This document shows positions 25,059 through 34,324 of a stretch of DNA of 64,000 nt, in pieces. The notes beneath the pieces were generated by a model that searched no databases, had not been told where the DNA came from, and saw only the letters and a program-made list of their open reading frames with translations. Made by a program: the position numbers and the translations under genes. Location: the NCBI RefSeq assembly GCF_029675105.1, contig NZ_JAQQFV010000003.1, forward strand, positions 310,001-374,000, read 5' to 3'. The DNA is from Nocardia anocheti (GTDB taxonomy: Bacteria > Actinomycetota > Actinomycetes > Mycobacteriales > Mycobacteriaceae). Each line of letters starts with the position of its first letter. Within the stretch, counting starts at the first letter, position 1.

Positions 25059-25943
25059 ATGACGGCTGAACCCGACGAGATCGGTCGCGTGCAACCGGTT
25101 GTCGACCGTGGCCCCACCGTGCTGCGTATCGCACTCGGCGGCCAGTTGCGCAAGCTCCGCGAAGGCAAGGGCATCACCCGCGAGGCCGCGGGCGAGGCCA
25201 TCCGCGGCTCCCACGCGAAGATCAGCCGACTCGAGTTGGGGCGCACCGGCTTCAAGGAACGCGATATCCGCGACCTGCTCACCCTCTACGGGGTGCACGA
25301 CGTGGCCGAGCGGGAATCGTTCTTCGAACTCGCCCGGCAGGCCAGCGAACCCGGCTGGTGGCATCGCTACAGCGACCTGCTGCCGTCGTGGTTCAGCACC
25401 TATCTGGGACTCGAACAGGCCGCCAGCCAGATCCGGACCTACGAGGCGCAACTGGTGCCGGGCCTGCTGCAGACCCCGGAGTACACCAGGGCGATGGTCA
25501 CCCTCGGGTTCGACGACGCCGAGACCGAACGCCGGGTCCAGGTCCGGCAGTTGCGCCAGGACATCCTGCGCCGGGTCGACCCGCCGGTGGTGTGGGCGGT
25601 GATCGACGAGGCCGTGCTGCACCGTCCGGTGGGCGGGCGCGAGGTGCACCGCGCGCAGCTGCGCTATCTGGCCGAGCTCTCCGAGCTGCCCAATGTCACC
25701 GTGCAGGTCCTGTCGTACTCGGCGGGTGGGCACGCGGCGGCGGGCAGCTCGTTCTCCATCCTGCGCTTCGCTGAACCCGAGCTGCCCGACATCGTCTACC
25801 TCGAGCAGCTCACCAGCGCGCTCTACCTCGAGCGCAGGCAGGACCTGGCGCTGTACCTGTCGGTCATGGACCAGCTCAGTGTGCAGGCCGCCCGGCCGGA
25901 CCGCTCGCGCGAGATCCTGCTGGACTACGCCACGCGCGACTGA
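25059..25943 (+). CDS. XRE-family regulator with DUF5753 sensor domain
   Basis: The 294-residue product has an N-terminal helix-turn-helix (about 24-80: LRKLREGKGITREAAGEAI, HAKISRLELGR) and a C-terminal DUF5753 domain (about 100-280) with WWHRYSDLLPSWFSTYLGLEQAA and the later GSSFSILRFAEPELPDIVYLEQL. This is the WhiJ-type arrangement used in actinobacteria for developmental and antibiotic control together with DUF397 proteins. It probably binds the inverted repeat found three times around it. Confidence 0.9.
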   Translation: MTAEPDEIGRVQPVVDRGPTVLRIALGGQLRKLREGKGITREAAGEAIRGSHAKISRLELGRTGFKERDIRDLLTLYGVHDVAERESFFELARQASEPGWWHRYSDLLPSWFSTYLGLEQAASQIRTYEAQLVPGLLQTPEYTRAMVTLGFDDAETERRVQVRQLRQDILRRVDPPVVWAVIDEAVLHRPVGGREVHRAQLRYLAELSELPNVTVQVLSYSAGGHAAAGSSFSILRFAEPELPDIVYLEQLTSALYLERRQDLALYLSVMDQLSVQAARPDRSREILLDYATRD

Positions 25944-25997
25944 TCGACGACACGACCGCTGACGCCGACCGGCCAGGAGCCGGTCGGCGTCGTCGTG

Positions 25998-26252
25998 TCA
26001 ATAGCGGATGCAACCGGCGGCGATGCGCCAGAAGGTGTCGGGAGCCAGCGTCTGCAGGTCCCAGTCGTCGGCCATCTCGTGCGCGGTGGTCACGATCCGG
26101 TCGATGTCGAAGTCGTTGCGAGTCGCCGCGCCGGTGGATTCCACGGCGTCGATGACGAAGGCGACCGCGGTCTCCCTGGAGCACCCGGTGGTGATCGGGA
26201 AGGTGGTCGCCGCGCGATCGGCGAGTCCGAAACGGCCTTTGGTGTTGTTCAT
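25998..26252 (-). CDS. Small hypothetical protein, likely in the XRE regulon
   Basis: The 84-residue product is acidic and helical with two Cys (TTGCSRET and AAGCIRY at the C terminus). The stretch RNDFDIDRIVTTAHEMADDWD is the most ordered part. I do not recognise it. The ATG at 26252 has AGGGG upstream; an in-frame start at 26294 is less likely. Copy 3 of the operator-like repeat lies about 130 bp upstream, so it is probably controlled by the XRE protein at 25059. Confidence 0.65.
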   Translation of the reverse strand: MNNTKGRFGLADRAATTFPITTGCSRETAVAFVIDAVESTGAATRNDFDIDRIVTTAHEMADDWDLQTLAPDTFWRIAAGCIRY

Positions 26253-26380
26253 ATTGAGCGCCCCTGTGTTTAGGCAGTGGCAAACCCAGGGCAACTAATA
26301 CCCCGGGTGAGCCGCTCGCGGCCTCCCCTGACTATCCCCTGAATTGTGTTGCGGCCCTGAGTTTAGGACGGGGGCACTTT

Positions 26381-26398
26381 CAGATGCAAGCACATCTG
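26381..26398. promoter_or_regulatory. Operator-like inverted repeat, copy 3
   Basis: CAGATG at 26381-26386 and CATCTG at 26393-26398 flank CAAGCA, the same arms and almost the same spacer as copies 1 and 2. It lies in a 338-bp gap (26253-26590) in which I see no gene, upstream of the 84-residue protein. Confidence 0.65.
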
Positions 26399-26590
26399 CA
26401 TGATCGATTCCGTCTCGATGCGCTGCGTTTCCCGGCTTCTGAGCGGCGAATCCGCGGTGGCGCGACGGCCCTCGCCGGGCGGCTCCGCCGAACGATGGCG
26501 TGACCGGCGGTTCATAGGTATTCCTTGGTCGCCGGAATGGCTCCGGGCGGATTCCGGAATGGTCCCGACCGGCGAATGGAGTTGCGATAG

Positions 26591-27259
26591 TTAATTTTCG
26601 GCTATTGAAATCTCGGCGACCGCCGTGTCGATCGGGCGCGTGCCCGCGACGAGCTCGAGCGTGTGTCGAAAAGTGTTGTCCGCGACCAAGATCGACGCCA
26701 ACGTGGCGGCCACGTCGGCGCGGGGGATGTCGGCGCGCGGAATCGGCGGTGGACCGAGCGTGACCAGACCGTTGCCCTCGGCGTCGGTCAACCGGCCCGG
26801 CCGCACGATGGTCCAGTCCAGATCCCGGGCCCGCAGATCGTCCTCGGCGCGGGTCTTGGCGTCGAGGTAGGCCGCCCACACCTCGTCGGTGCCCGGCGCG
26901 GGCGGCTGCCCCGCGCCCATGGTCGAGATCTGCACGAACCGCCGCACTCCGGTCCGCTCGGCGGCGTCGGCCAGTGCCACCGACCCGCCGAGGTCGACGG
27001 TGTACTTGCGCTGCACCCCGCTGCCCGGCCCGGCGCCCGCGGCGTAGACCACCGCGTCGGAGCCGTCGAGGGCGGCGGCCAGGTCGTCGGTGGTGTCGCG
27101 TTCCAGGTCGTAGATGACCGGGACACCGCCGGTGGCGGCGACGTCGGCGGCCTGGGCGGGGTCGCGGATCAGGGCGTGGACCCGGTCGCCGCGGCGGGTG
27201 AGCCGCTGGGCGAGCAGCAGAGCGATCTTGCCGTGTCCACCGGCGATGACGATGCGCAT
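26591..27259 (-). CDS. NAD(P)-binding atypical SDR (NmrA/YwnB-like)
   Basis: The 222-residue product begins with the Rossmann motif IVIAGGHGKIALLLAQRL (GGxGxI, about 5-12). DAVVYAAGAGPG, VRRFVQISTMGA and DWTIVRPGRLTD follow, the standard marks of atypical short-chain dehydrogenases that bind NAD(P) and often sense redox rather than catalyse. An AAGGAG precedes the ATG at 27259. It lies 22 bp downstream of a lipoprotein gene on the same strand. Confidence 0.87.
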   Translation of the reverse strand: MRIVIAGGHGKIALLLAQRLTRRGDRVHALIRDPAQAADVAATGGVPVIYDLERDTTDDLAAALDGSDAVVYAAGAGPGSGVQRKYTVDLGGSVALADAAERTGVRRFVQISTMGAGQPPAPGTDEVWAAYLDAKTRAEDDLRARDLDWTIVRPGRLTDAEGNGLVTLGPPPIPRADIPRADVAATLASILVADNTFRHTLELVAGTRPIDTAVAEISIAEN

Positions 27260-27281
27260 GCGAGGTGCTCCTTTCGGGCGG

Positions 27282-27767
27282 TCAGCGTTCCGGGCCGCCG
27301 GGATTGCAGTTGGCGGCCACCGTGGCCTGATAACCGACATCGGGACGCCACGGCTCGAGATTCCAGCTCGGTTTGTCCGGTGCCACCATCCTGGCCCAGA
27401 CCCAGTGGCAGCGGAACTGGTCGAACATGCCGGGGGAGTCCGCGGTGGCGTCCATCGCCAGGATCTCCGACCAGGCGAGCTGATCGCCTCCGGGTGCCGC
27501 GGTCTTGCGGCCCGCGACGGTGGGATAGATCTGGAGGCGGGCGCCGTCGACGTTCTCGGTCCAGCTCAGGTGATCGATGAGCGGCAGTCCGGCGTAGGGG
27601 TCGACCGTGGTGGTCGGTGGCGCGATGGTGGCCGGAACGCGGTCGGTGGTGCGCGTGGGGGAGTTCGTGGTGGTGATCGCGGCCGCGGGCGGCTCGTCCT
27701 CGGGACCGCATCCGGCGAGCGCGGCGACCGCGCAGACGGCCAACGCGGGGCGGTACCACCGGATCAC
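27282..27767 (-). CDS. DUF2599-like lipoprotein
   Basis: The 161-residue product has a lipoprotein signal with lipobox LAGC (Cys about 20), a Thr/Pro-rich linker (to about 55) and a C-terminal domain with HLSWTENVDGARLQIYPT, a Cys in QFRCHW and the segment KPSWNLEPWRPDVGY. That last segment is typical of DUF2599, a secreted actinobacterial domain of unknown function. It is expected on the outer face of the membrane. The two late Cys may form a disulfide. Confidence 0.78.
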   Translation of the reverse strand: MIRWYRPALAVCAVAALAGCGPEDEPPAAAITTTNSPTRTTDRVPATIAPPTTTVDPYAGLPLIDHLSWTENVDGARLQIYPTVAGRKTAAPGGDQLAWSEILAMDATADSPGMFDQFRCHWVWARMVAPDKPSWNLEPWRPDVGYQATVAANCNPGGPER

Positions 27768-27854
27768 GAACGCCTCCTGTTCCCGCGGCGCCGACGCGCG
27801 CCACCCGGCCAGCCTAGTGCGGCGGCGCGGCGGGTGCCGGTGGTCGGCGGGGGA

Positions 27855-28106
27855 TCAGTGCCACAGCGAGCGGCACGGCAGGCGGCGTAAGCCGGGTCCG
27901 ACCTGGCTGTCGACGGTCACCAGCAGCCCGGCCGCCACGGCCGCGCAGGTGAACTCCCACGCCTCGGCCTGGGTGGCGGCGTAGCGCAGCACCAGCACGT
28001 CCGCGGGGGCGGGGCCGTCGAAGTACACCGTGATCCGCCGCGTGGGTATTTCGCTCCGGTCGACCGGTTCGGTGGTCACGGCGATGTTCTCGTCGGTGCG
28101 AATCAT
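27855..28106 (-). CDS. Small hypothetical protein
   Basis: The 83-residue product is a mixed alpha/beta protein with RRITVYFDGPAPADVLVLRY followed by a helix containing TQAEAWEFTCAAVAAGLLVTV. There is no signal peptide and no recognised family. A good AAGGAG precedes the ATG, and the frame is well formed, which supports a real gene. From 28107 to 28389 there is no gene. Confidence 0.6.
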   Translation of the reverse strand: MIRTDENIAVTTEPVDRSEIPTRRITVYFDGPAPADVLVLRYAATQAEAWEFTCAAVAAGLLVTVDSQVGPGLRRLPCRSLWH

Positions 28107-28389
28107 GGCCTGCTCCTTCTGCCCCGGCGCTGGTGGGCGCCTTCCTACTCGACGGTAGGACCCCGGCCATCGAGTGGAACATGTTCTGGTCTTCGCCTGG
28201 AGATCTCACAGTTCGCCCGAGCCGTCGCGTGCGTCCACCCCAGTGGGCGCGACGGCGGGCTTGCTTCCGGCCACAGCTTCGTCGAGCGGCGGTTGTGAGC
28301 CGCGCCGATCTTGCCGGAAAGGGGTTCCGACGGGCCACGGTACCGGTCAGGATCGGCGGCGACGGCAGCGACACGGGAGGGACAGCCGG

Positions 28390-29619
28390 ATGACCTGGAT
28401 TGCCGCGGTGCGACGGACTCGCCCGCGCCGGACACTGCTCGCGACGATGGTGGTGGCGCTGCTGGCCGTGGTGCCCGCCGCGGCGGGCCACGGCACGCCG
28501 CTGTACCCGAGCGCCGATCCCGACCCGATGTACGGTCAGCCCGCCGACCTGGCCGCGCATCAGCCCGGCGACGTGCTGGCGGTGCGGGCGATGCCGCCGC
28601 TGGCGATGTTCCCCGACACCACCGTCACCCTCATCCAGTTCCGGTCCACGAACTCCGCGGGCGAGCCGATCGCGGCCACCACCACCGTGCTGCAACCGAA
28701 CAACCAGCAGCCCGACGCGCCGGTGCTGTCCTATCAGCACATCATCAACGGGCTCGGGGTGCAGTGCTCGGTGTCGAAGGTGCTCTACACCGACGACCCG
28801 AATCTCATGGTGCGCGAGGCGGTTTTCTGGAATGTGGCGTTGCGTCGCGGCTGGACGATGGCCCTGCCCGACCATCTGGGCCCGAACTACGCCTACGGCG
28901 CGGCGAAGCTGGGCGGACAGGTCACCCTCGACGGGATCCGGGCCATTCGCCAGGTCGAGCAACTGCGCGTCGAACACAGCCGGGTGGCCATGGCGGGCTA
29001 CTCCGGCGGCGGCATGGCCACCGCGTGGGCCGCGGCTCTGCAACCCACCTACGCGCCCGAGGTCGAGATCGCCGGAGCGGCCATGGGCGGGGTGCCGATG
29101 AACCTGGTCTCGATGCTGGAGGGGCTCGGCTTCGGCGCGCATCCGGTCTTCGGGCTCGCGCTGGCCGCCGGAATCGGCCTGGAACGCGAATATCCCGACC
29201 GCTTCCCGATCAGCGACCAGATGAACGCCCGCGGCCTGGCCGCGCGCGCCGCCATCGCCAACGCGTGCACCAACGACATCCTCAGTACCGGTGCGGGACA
29301 CGGCATCCTGGACTTCGCGGCCACCACCTCCCTGGTCGACGACCCGCGGGCACGCGCGGTGGTCGAGGAGAACAGTCTGGAGCTCTACGACGGCGCGCCG
29401 ACCATGCCGGTCTTCGAATGGCATTCGCCCATCGACGGTCTGATCCCGGTCGACGCCATCACCGACACCACGCGCCGCTGGTGCGCGGCGGGCACGCCGG
29501 TGGTCACCCAGTCCACACCCACTCCGGACCACCTCACCGCGGCCGTGCTCGGCCTGCCCGCGGCCGTGAGCTGGCTCGACGCGCGCCTGCGCGGGGAGGC
29601 CGCACCCAGCACCTGCTGA
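28390..29619 (+). CDS. Secretory lipase family protein
   Basis: The 409-residue product has a twin-Arg-rich N terminus and a signal peptide (1-34, ending AAAGHG). It belongs to the secretory lipase family (LIP, PF03583-like). The nucleophile is in GYSGGG near residue 203, the acid is probably in SPIDGLIPVD, and the His in TPDHLTAAV near the C terminus. These are exported triacylglycerol or ester hydrolases, frequent in Nocardia and Rhodococcus. A paralogue follows 200 bp downstream. Confidence 0.85.
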   Translation: MTWIAAVRRTRPRRTLLATMVVALLAVVPAAAGHGTPLYPSADPDPMYGQPADLAAHQPGDVLAVRAMPPLAMFPDTTVTLIQFRSTNSAGEPIAATTTVLQPNNQQPDAPVLSYQHIINGLGVQCSVSKVLYTDDPNLMVREAVFWNVALRRGWTMALPDHLGPNYAYGAAKLGGQVTLDGIRAIRQVEQLRVEHSRVAMAGYSGGGMATAWAAALQPTYAPEVEIAGAAMGGVPMNLVSMLEGLGFGAHPVFGLALAAGIGLEREYPDRFPISDQMNARGLAARAAIANACTNDILSTGAGHGILDFAATTSLVDDPRARAVVEENSLELYDGAPTMPVFEWHSPIDGLIPVDAITDTTRRWCAAGTPVVTQSTPTPDHLTAAVLGLPAAVSWLDARLRGEAAPSTC

Positions 29620-29819
29620 CCCGTCCGCCGCCCGGTCGTGTTGCGATCGGGCGGCGGTGCGCACACGAACCGGGCACGACGGCCGGACCGTGCGGCCGCG
29701 CGGGTTACCGTGAAGTGCACTGACGGCGGGCGTTCTTGGGGGAGATTCGGCGGAAATCGAAGCACCGCAACGCGTCACGTCTGTCGACGATTCCGTCGCC
29801 ACCCGAAGGCGTGTGTGCT

Positions 29820-31190
29820 ATGAGATCTGTGCGTGTTCTTGTCGGTTCGTTCGTATTACTGCTCTCGTTCGCCGTCGGCACCGCCGCGGCCGATCCGCCG
29901 CCCACCCCGGAATTCCCGGTGCCCCAGCCCGGTTCGCCCGGTTTCCTGCCCGATATCCAGCGCTGGATCGACCAGATCCTGCCGTCCCCGATCCAGACCG
30001 ACGCCACCGCCGGTGATTCCGAGGCCGAACTGGCCGCGCTGCACGCCGCGGTGCTGCCCTCGCCGGTGGGCGACGCGATGTTCGACCAGTGGCCCGACGG
30101 CCTGGCCGAGCTGGCGCCGGGTGACCTGATCGAGGTCCGCGACATCACCCCGACCGCGGGCCTGCTGACGCTGATCCCGCTGCGTTCGGCCTCGCTGTTG
30201 AAGTTCCGCACCTCCGACGCCCAGGGCAGGCCGTCGTTCGCCACCGCGACCCTGATCGTGCCCGCCGCCGAATGGACCGGACCCGGTGACCGTCCGGTGC
30301 TGGTGAACAACCTGCCCATCGACGCCCTCGGCCGGGCCTGCACGCCGGGATACACGCTCTCGCACGGTCTCACGCTCGACACCAATATGACCGACTTCTT
30401 CCCACCCACCACCCAACTGGCCGCGCTGCGCGGCTACGCGGTGCTGGTACCCGACCACGAGGGCCCGTGGATGGCCTACGCCGAGCCCTACACGGCGGGT
30501 CACGCGGTGCTCGACGCCATTCGCGCGACGCGCGGCTACGATCCGGCGGCCTTCGGCACGAGCCGGGTCGCGATGACCGGCTACTCCGGCGGCGCCATCG
30601 CCACCCACGGCGCCACCAAACTCATCGAGTCCTACGCGCCCGAACTCGCCGAGGTGATCGTCGGCGCCGCCCTGGGCGGAGTGCCCGCCGACTTCGAGAT
30701 CCTCTCGCGCAGCATGAACGCGAACCTGGCCTCGGGGGTCTTCATGGCCGCGACCTTCGCCATCGGCCGCGAACGCCCGCAGATCCTGGCCGCCATGAAC
30801 AATCTCGCCCGCTGGGTGGCGACCTCGCCGATGAAGGACCAGTGCATCAGCGTCTTCGCCCTCCCCGGCGCCCTGCACCTGCCCATCGACGTCGGCGCCA
30901 ACATCACCGATCCGCTGCGCTCGGAGCTGGCCACCGAGATCTACGAGATCACCCGGATGGCCGGAATGCGCTCGACGGCACCGCTCTACATCTACAACGG
31001 GGAACAGGAGTTCTGGATCCCCGCCGCCGGGGCCCGCAACCTCTACAACGAACAGTGCTCGCTGGGCGCGAACGCGGTGTACCGCAGTGTCTTCGGTGAG
31101 CACGTGATCGGCGCGGTGACCGGGTACCCCGAGGCGATGCTGTGGCTCGACGAGCGGTTGCAGGGGGTCCCGGCCCGCAGCGAATGCTGA
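29820..31190 (+). CDS. Secretory lipase family protein, paralogue
   Basis: The 456-residue product has a signal peptide (1-24, cleaved after AAA), a Pro-rich segment, and a secretory lipase domain with GYSGGAIATHG as nucleophile elbow and a late FGEHVIGAV carrying the His. It resembles the preceding gene in layout but is longer at the N terminus, so the pair probably arose by an old duplication. GAAGG precedes the ATG at 29820. It converges on the carboxylase gene with 3 bp between stops. Confidence 0.85.
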   Translation: MRSVRVLVGSFVLLLSFAVGTAAADPPPTPEFPVPQPGSPGFLPDIQRWIDQILPSPIQTDATAGDSEAELAALHAAVLPSPVGDAMFDQWPDGLAELAPGDLIEVRDITPTAGLLTLIPLRSASLLKFRTSDAQGRPSFATATLIVPAAEWTGPGDRPVLVNNLPIDALGRACTPGYTLSHGLTLDTNMTDFFPPTTQLAALRGYAVLVPDHEGPWMAYAEPYTAGHAVLDAIRATRGYDPAAFGTSRVAMTGYSGGAIATHGATKLIESYAPELAEVIVGAALGGVPADFEILSRSMNANLASGVFMAATFAIGRERPQILAAMNNLARWVATSPMKDQCISVFALPGALHLPIDVGANITDPLRSELATEIYEITRMAGMRSTAPLYIYNGEQEFWIPAAGARNLYNEQCSLGANAVYRSVFGEHVIGAVTGYPEAMLWLDERLQGVPARSEC

Positions 31191-31193
31191 TCC

Positions 31194-32744
31194 CTAGACG
31201 GGGAACAGGCCGTGCTTGCGCGGATTCGGCCGCACCACCGCCTCCTTCTCGCGAAGCAGGCGCAGTGCGTGCCGGATCTCGAGCCGGGTGGCGGCGGGCT
31301 CGATGACGGCATCGATGTAGCCGCGTTCGGCCGCGGTCCACGGCGTGGCCACCGTGGCGTTGTACTGGTCGATCATGCACTGGCGCACGCCCGCCCGCTC
31401 CGGTGCCGGAACCTGATCGAGCTGGCGTCTGCCGACGATGCCGACCGCGCTCTCCGCGCCCATCACCGCGATCCGCGCGGTCGGCCAGGCCAGACTCAGA
31501 TCGGCGCCGAGCTGCTTGCAACCCATCACCGCGTACCCGCCGCCGTAGGCCTTGCGCACCACCACGGTCACCATCGGCACGGTCGCCTCGATCACCGCGC
31601 GGAAGAACCGGCCGCCGCGCTTGATCACGCCGTTGCGTTCCTCGTCGACGCCCGGCAGCACGCCGGGGGTGTCGACCACGAACACCAGCGGGATCCGGAA
31701 GGCGTCGCAGATCCGGAGGAAATGCGTCGCCTTGTCGGAGCAGCGGGCGTCGAGGGCGCCGCCGAGCACCATCGGCTGATTGGCGACCACGCCGACCGGT
31801 CGGCCGTCGACCCGGGCGAACCCGGTGATCAGATTGGCCGCGGTGGCGGCGGCGATCTCGTGGAAGTCGCCGTCGTCGAACAGGCGCAGCAGGATGTCGT
31901 ACATGTCGTAGCCGGTGCGATCGGCGTCGGGGATGATCGTGTTCAGCTCGCGGTCGCTGTCGGTGATCTGAGGCTCCAGGCCCGGGTTCACGATCGGCGG
32001 CGGCTCGTTGCAGCTGCTCGGCAGATAGCTCAGATACGCGCGCGCCCAGGCGAACGCGGCCGCCTCGTCGGCGGCGACGTGGTGGATGGTGCCGTTGTCG
32101 GCCTGCACCCGCGCGCCGCCGAGCTCCTCCATGGTGACCGATTCACCGGTGACCTCGCGGATCACCTCCGGCCCGGTGACGAACATGTAGGACTGCTCGG
32201 TCGCGATGAGCACATCGGTGTTCACCGGCGCGTAGACCGAACCGGCCGCGCACTTGCCGAGCATGATCGAGACCTGCGGCACCAGCCCCGAGAGCTGTTC
32301 CTGGCGGCGGCTCATCATCGCGTACCAGGCCAGCGAGGTGACCGCGTCCTGGATACGGGCGCCGCCGGAATCGTTGATCGCCACCACCGGGCACAGATTG
32401 GCCAGGGCGAAATCCAGTGCCGCGGCGACCTTGCGGCCGAACATCTCTCCGACCGACCCACCGAACACGGTCTGGTCGTGGGCGATCACCACCACCGGCC
32501 TGCCGTCGATCTCGCCGCGTCCGGTGACCACCCCGTCGCCGTACATGGCGTCGGCGCGACCGGGCTGACGGACCAGTTTCCCGATCTCGACGAACGTGCC
32601 GGGGTCGAGTAACGCGCGCACCCGCTCTCTGGCGCTGGGAATGTCCTTCGTTTTGCGTTTCGCGATCCCGACCTCACCGGCCGGTTCCTCGGCCAGCTCC
32701 AGCAGGCCCCGGAGTTCTTCGAGTTTTTCGCGCGTGACGCTCAT
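31194..32744 (-). CDS. Acyl-CoA carboxylase beta (carboxyltransferase) subunit
   Basis: The 516-residue product has the two crotonase-like halves of AccD/Pcc[13 protein letters not shown] and the oxyanion [11 protein letters not shown] in the first, and [11 protein letters not shown] and [11 protein letters not shown] in the second. It transfers CO2 from carboxybiotin to acetyl-, propionyl- or longer acyl-CoA. No biotin-bearing alpha chain or epsilon chain is adjacent, so it must use an alpha subunit encoded elsewhere. It resembles the AccD paralogues used in mycolic and methyl-branched lipid synthesis, but the substrate is not decided by the sequence. Confidence 0.92.
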   Translation of the reverse strand: MSVTREKLEELRGLLELAEEPAGEVGIAKRKTKDIPSARERVRALLDPGTFVEIGKLVRQPGRADAMYGDGVVTGRGEIDGRPVVVIAHDQTVFGGSVGEMFGRKVAAALDFALANLCPVVAINDSGGARIQDAVTSLAWYAMMSRRQEQLSGLVPQVSIMLGKCAAGSVYAPVNTDVLIATEQSYMFVTGPEVIREVTGESVTMEELGGARVQADNGTIHHVAADEAAAFAWARAYLSYLPSSCNEPPPIVNPGLEPQITDSDRELNTIIPDADRTGYDMYDILLRLFDDGDFHEIAAATAANLITGFARVDGRPVGVVANQPMVLGGALDARCSDKATHFLRICDAFRIPLVFVVDTPGVLPGVDEERNGVIKRGGRFFRAVIEATVPMVTVVVRKAYGGGYAVMGCKQLGADLSLAWPTARIAVMGAESAVGIVGRRQLDQVPAPERAGVRQCMIDQYNATVATPWTAAERGYIDAVIEPAATRLEIRHALRLLREKEAVVRPNPRKHGLFPV

Positions 32745-32842
32745 CGATGGTCTGGTCCTTCGAACATTCTTCGCCGTCGTTGGCGACGGTCACGAGCGTA
32801 GCGCCGACACACTGTGAAATGTGACCATTCCACTAAATGCCG

Positions 32843-32879
32843 CGAAGGCGCTGCCCGCGATCGGCGGGCAGCGCCTTCG
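32843..32879 (-). terminator. 16-bp perfect terminator-like hairpin
   Basis: CGAAGGCGCTGCCCGC at 32843-32858 pairs perfectly with 32864-32879 around a 5-nt loop. It lies between the PucR gene, which ends at 32892, and the carboxylase gene, which starts at 32744, both on the minus strand. The T-run after it is weak, as is common in actinobacteria. Confidence 0.75.
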
Positions 32880-32891
32880 GCGTCGGTGGGG

Positions 32892-34115
32892 TCAGGCGGC
32901 GCTGCGGTAGCTGCGCGCGACGAGCGCGGACCGCAGGTACCACAGGCCCGAGGGCTGGGTGGGGTCGAAACCGGTCAGCTGACCGATCCGCTTGAGCCGG
33001 TAGTCGACCGTATTGGTGTGCACGTGCAGCACCCGCGCGGTGCGCTGACGGTTCAGATTGTTCGCGATGTGGCGCTGCAAGGTCTCGAGCAGTTCGGGGT
33101 ACTGGTCCAGCGGGTCCAGCAGCGAACCGAGGAATTCCCGGCCGGGACCGGGGCGGGTGAGTTGGTATTCCAGCGCGAGCTCGTCGAAGCGGTACAGCCC
33201 GGAGGTCACCTCGAGGCGCTGCACCATGTCGAGCAGTTCGTGGGCCTGGTCGGCGGCGTCGGGGACACCGGTGCTGCTCGACTCGACCATCGCGGCGGTG
33301 ATCCCGACCTGCGCGGCGTGCGAGAGCTGGGCGACCAGGGCGGCCAGACCATCACGATCGAAGGTGTCGGCCGGGATGAGTACCGTGCCGCCGTCGACGC
33401 TGAGCAGCGACAACGCCGTCTCCCCGCAGCGCTTGGCCAGCTCGGCCTGCACGCGGCGCAGTTTGCGCCGGGCCACCACCTTGGCGTCGAGCGCGGGGTT
33501 GGCCTCCTCGCGGTGCGGCGGGATGGACAGCGCCAGCACGGCGTAGGTGTCGGCGATGGCGATCCCGCACTCGCGAGCCATCGTCGAGGTGGGGTGACCG
33601 CCGAGCAGCGCCGAGGTCAGCGTGTGTACGGCGGTGTGGTGTTCGCTGACGACGCCGCGCAACTCGCGCACATAGGCCAGCGAGACCTGCGCGGTGATGG
33701 TGTCGAGCAGTTCCATCACGACCTTGACGCCGTCGACGAGGTTGTCGTAGTCCTTCACCGACGCGCTCGACACCACCAGATCCAGGCCGATCTTGAAGCC
33801 CTCGGCGATCGAGTGGTGGATTGTGTCGATCGGGACGCCCTCGCGGGCCCACGCGCTGGCCGCGTCCTGCAGTCGCTGCAGCGTGTTGGGGATGTCGCGG
33901 CCGTCGAGCATGCTGACGGCGAATTCCAGGCAGATCCGGGTGATGGTGGTGACGTCACCGGAGATGGCGTCACCGGGCAGGGTGCCGCAGGGTGCCACGT
34001 TCTCGACGAAGTGGCCCACCATCTGTCGGGACAGCGCACGGACGTCCTTGAGTGGCGAAGACATCGGCCGCCCGGAGATCGTCAACGATTGCCGGGGTGG
34101 GTTGTCTACGGACAT
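32892..34115 (-). CDS. PucR/CdaR-type transcriptional regulator
   Basis: The 407-residue product has an N-terminal helical regulatory part, a central GGDEF-like degenerate domain (about 180-290), and the C-terminal PucR helix-turn-helix (about 345-400): LLETLQRHIANN, RQRTARVLHVHTNTVDYRLKRIGQLTGFD. Such proteins activate catabolic operons. GAAGGG precedes the ATG. It is transcribed toward the acyl-CoA carboxylase gene; the hairpin between them argues for separate transcripts. Confidence 0.88.
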   Translation of the reverse strand: MSVDNPPRQSLTISGRPMSSPLKDVRALSRQMVGHFVENVAPCGTLPGDAISGDVTTITRICLEFAVSMLDGRDIPNTLQRLQDAASAWAREGVPIDTIHHSIAEGFKIGLDLVVSSASVKDYDNLVDGVKVVMELLDTITAQVSLAYVRELRGVVSEHHTAVHTLTSALLGGHPTSTMARECGIAIADTYAVLALSIPPHREEANPALDAKVVARRKLRRVQAELAKRCGETALSLLSVDGGTVLIPADTFDRDGLAALVAQLSHAAQVGITAAMVESSSTGVPDAADQAHELLDMVQRLEVTSGLYRFDELALEYQLTRPGPGREFLGSLLDPLDQYPELLETLQRHIANNLNRQRTARVLHVHTNTVDYRLKRIGQLTGFDPTQPSGLWYLRSALVARSYRSAA

Positions 34116-34324
34116 CTGTGTTCCCTTCGCCTGTTTCCGGGCTGTACCCCCCGCCGTCCAGCGACTTCACCCTAGCCAAACCGTGCGCGGAGTGGAAAGG
34201 ATTGCCCGGTTATAGGTCGGCGGCACACCCGCCGGGGCCGCCATGGTGACCCTTCACAAGTCTGGTCGATCGCTATCGGGGGTTGTAGAGTTCACCGCGC
34301 CGGAACGAACCGATAGGGGCACCC

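Noticed and set aside
27814..29802. Minus-strand open frame of about 660 codons opposite the first secretory lipase
   Set aside because: No domain is visible and it covers a clear lipase gene and a small gene. GC-rich DNA has few stop codons in this frame.
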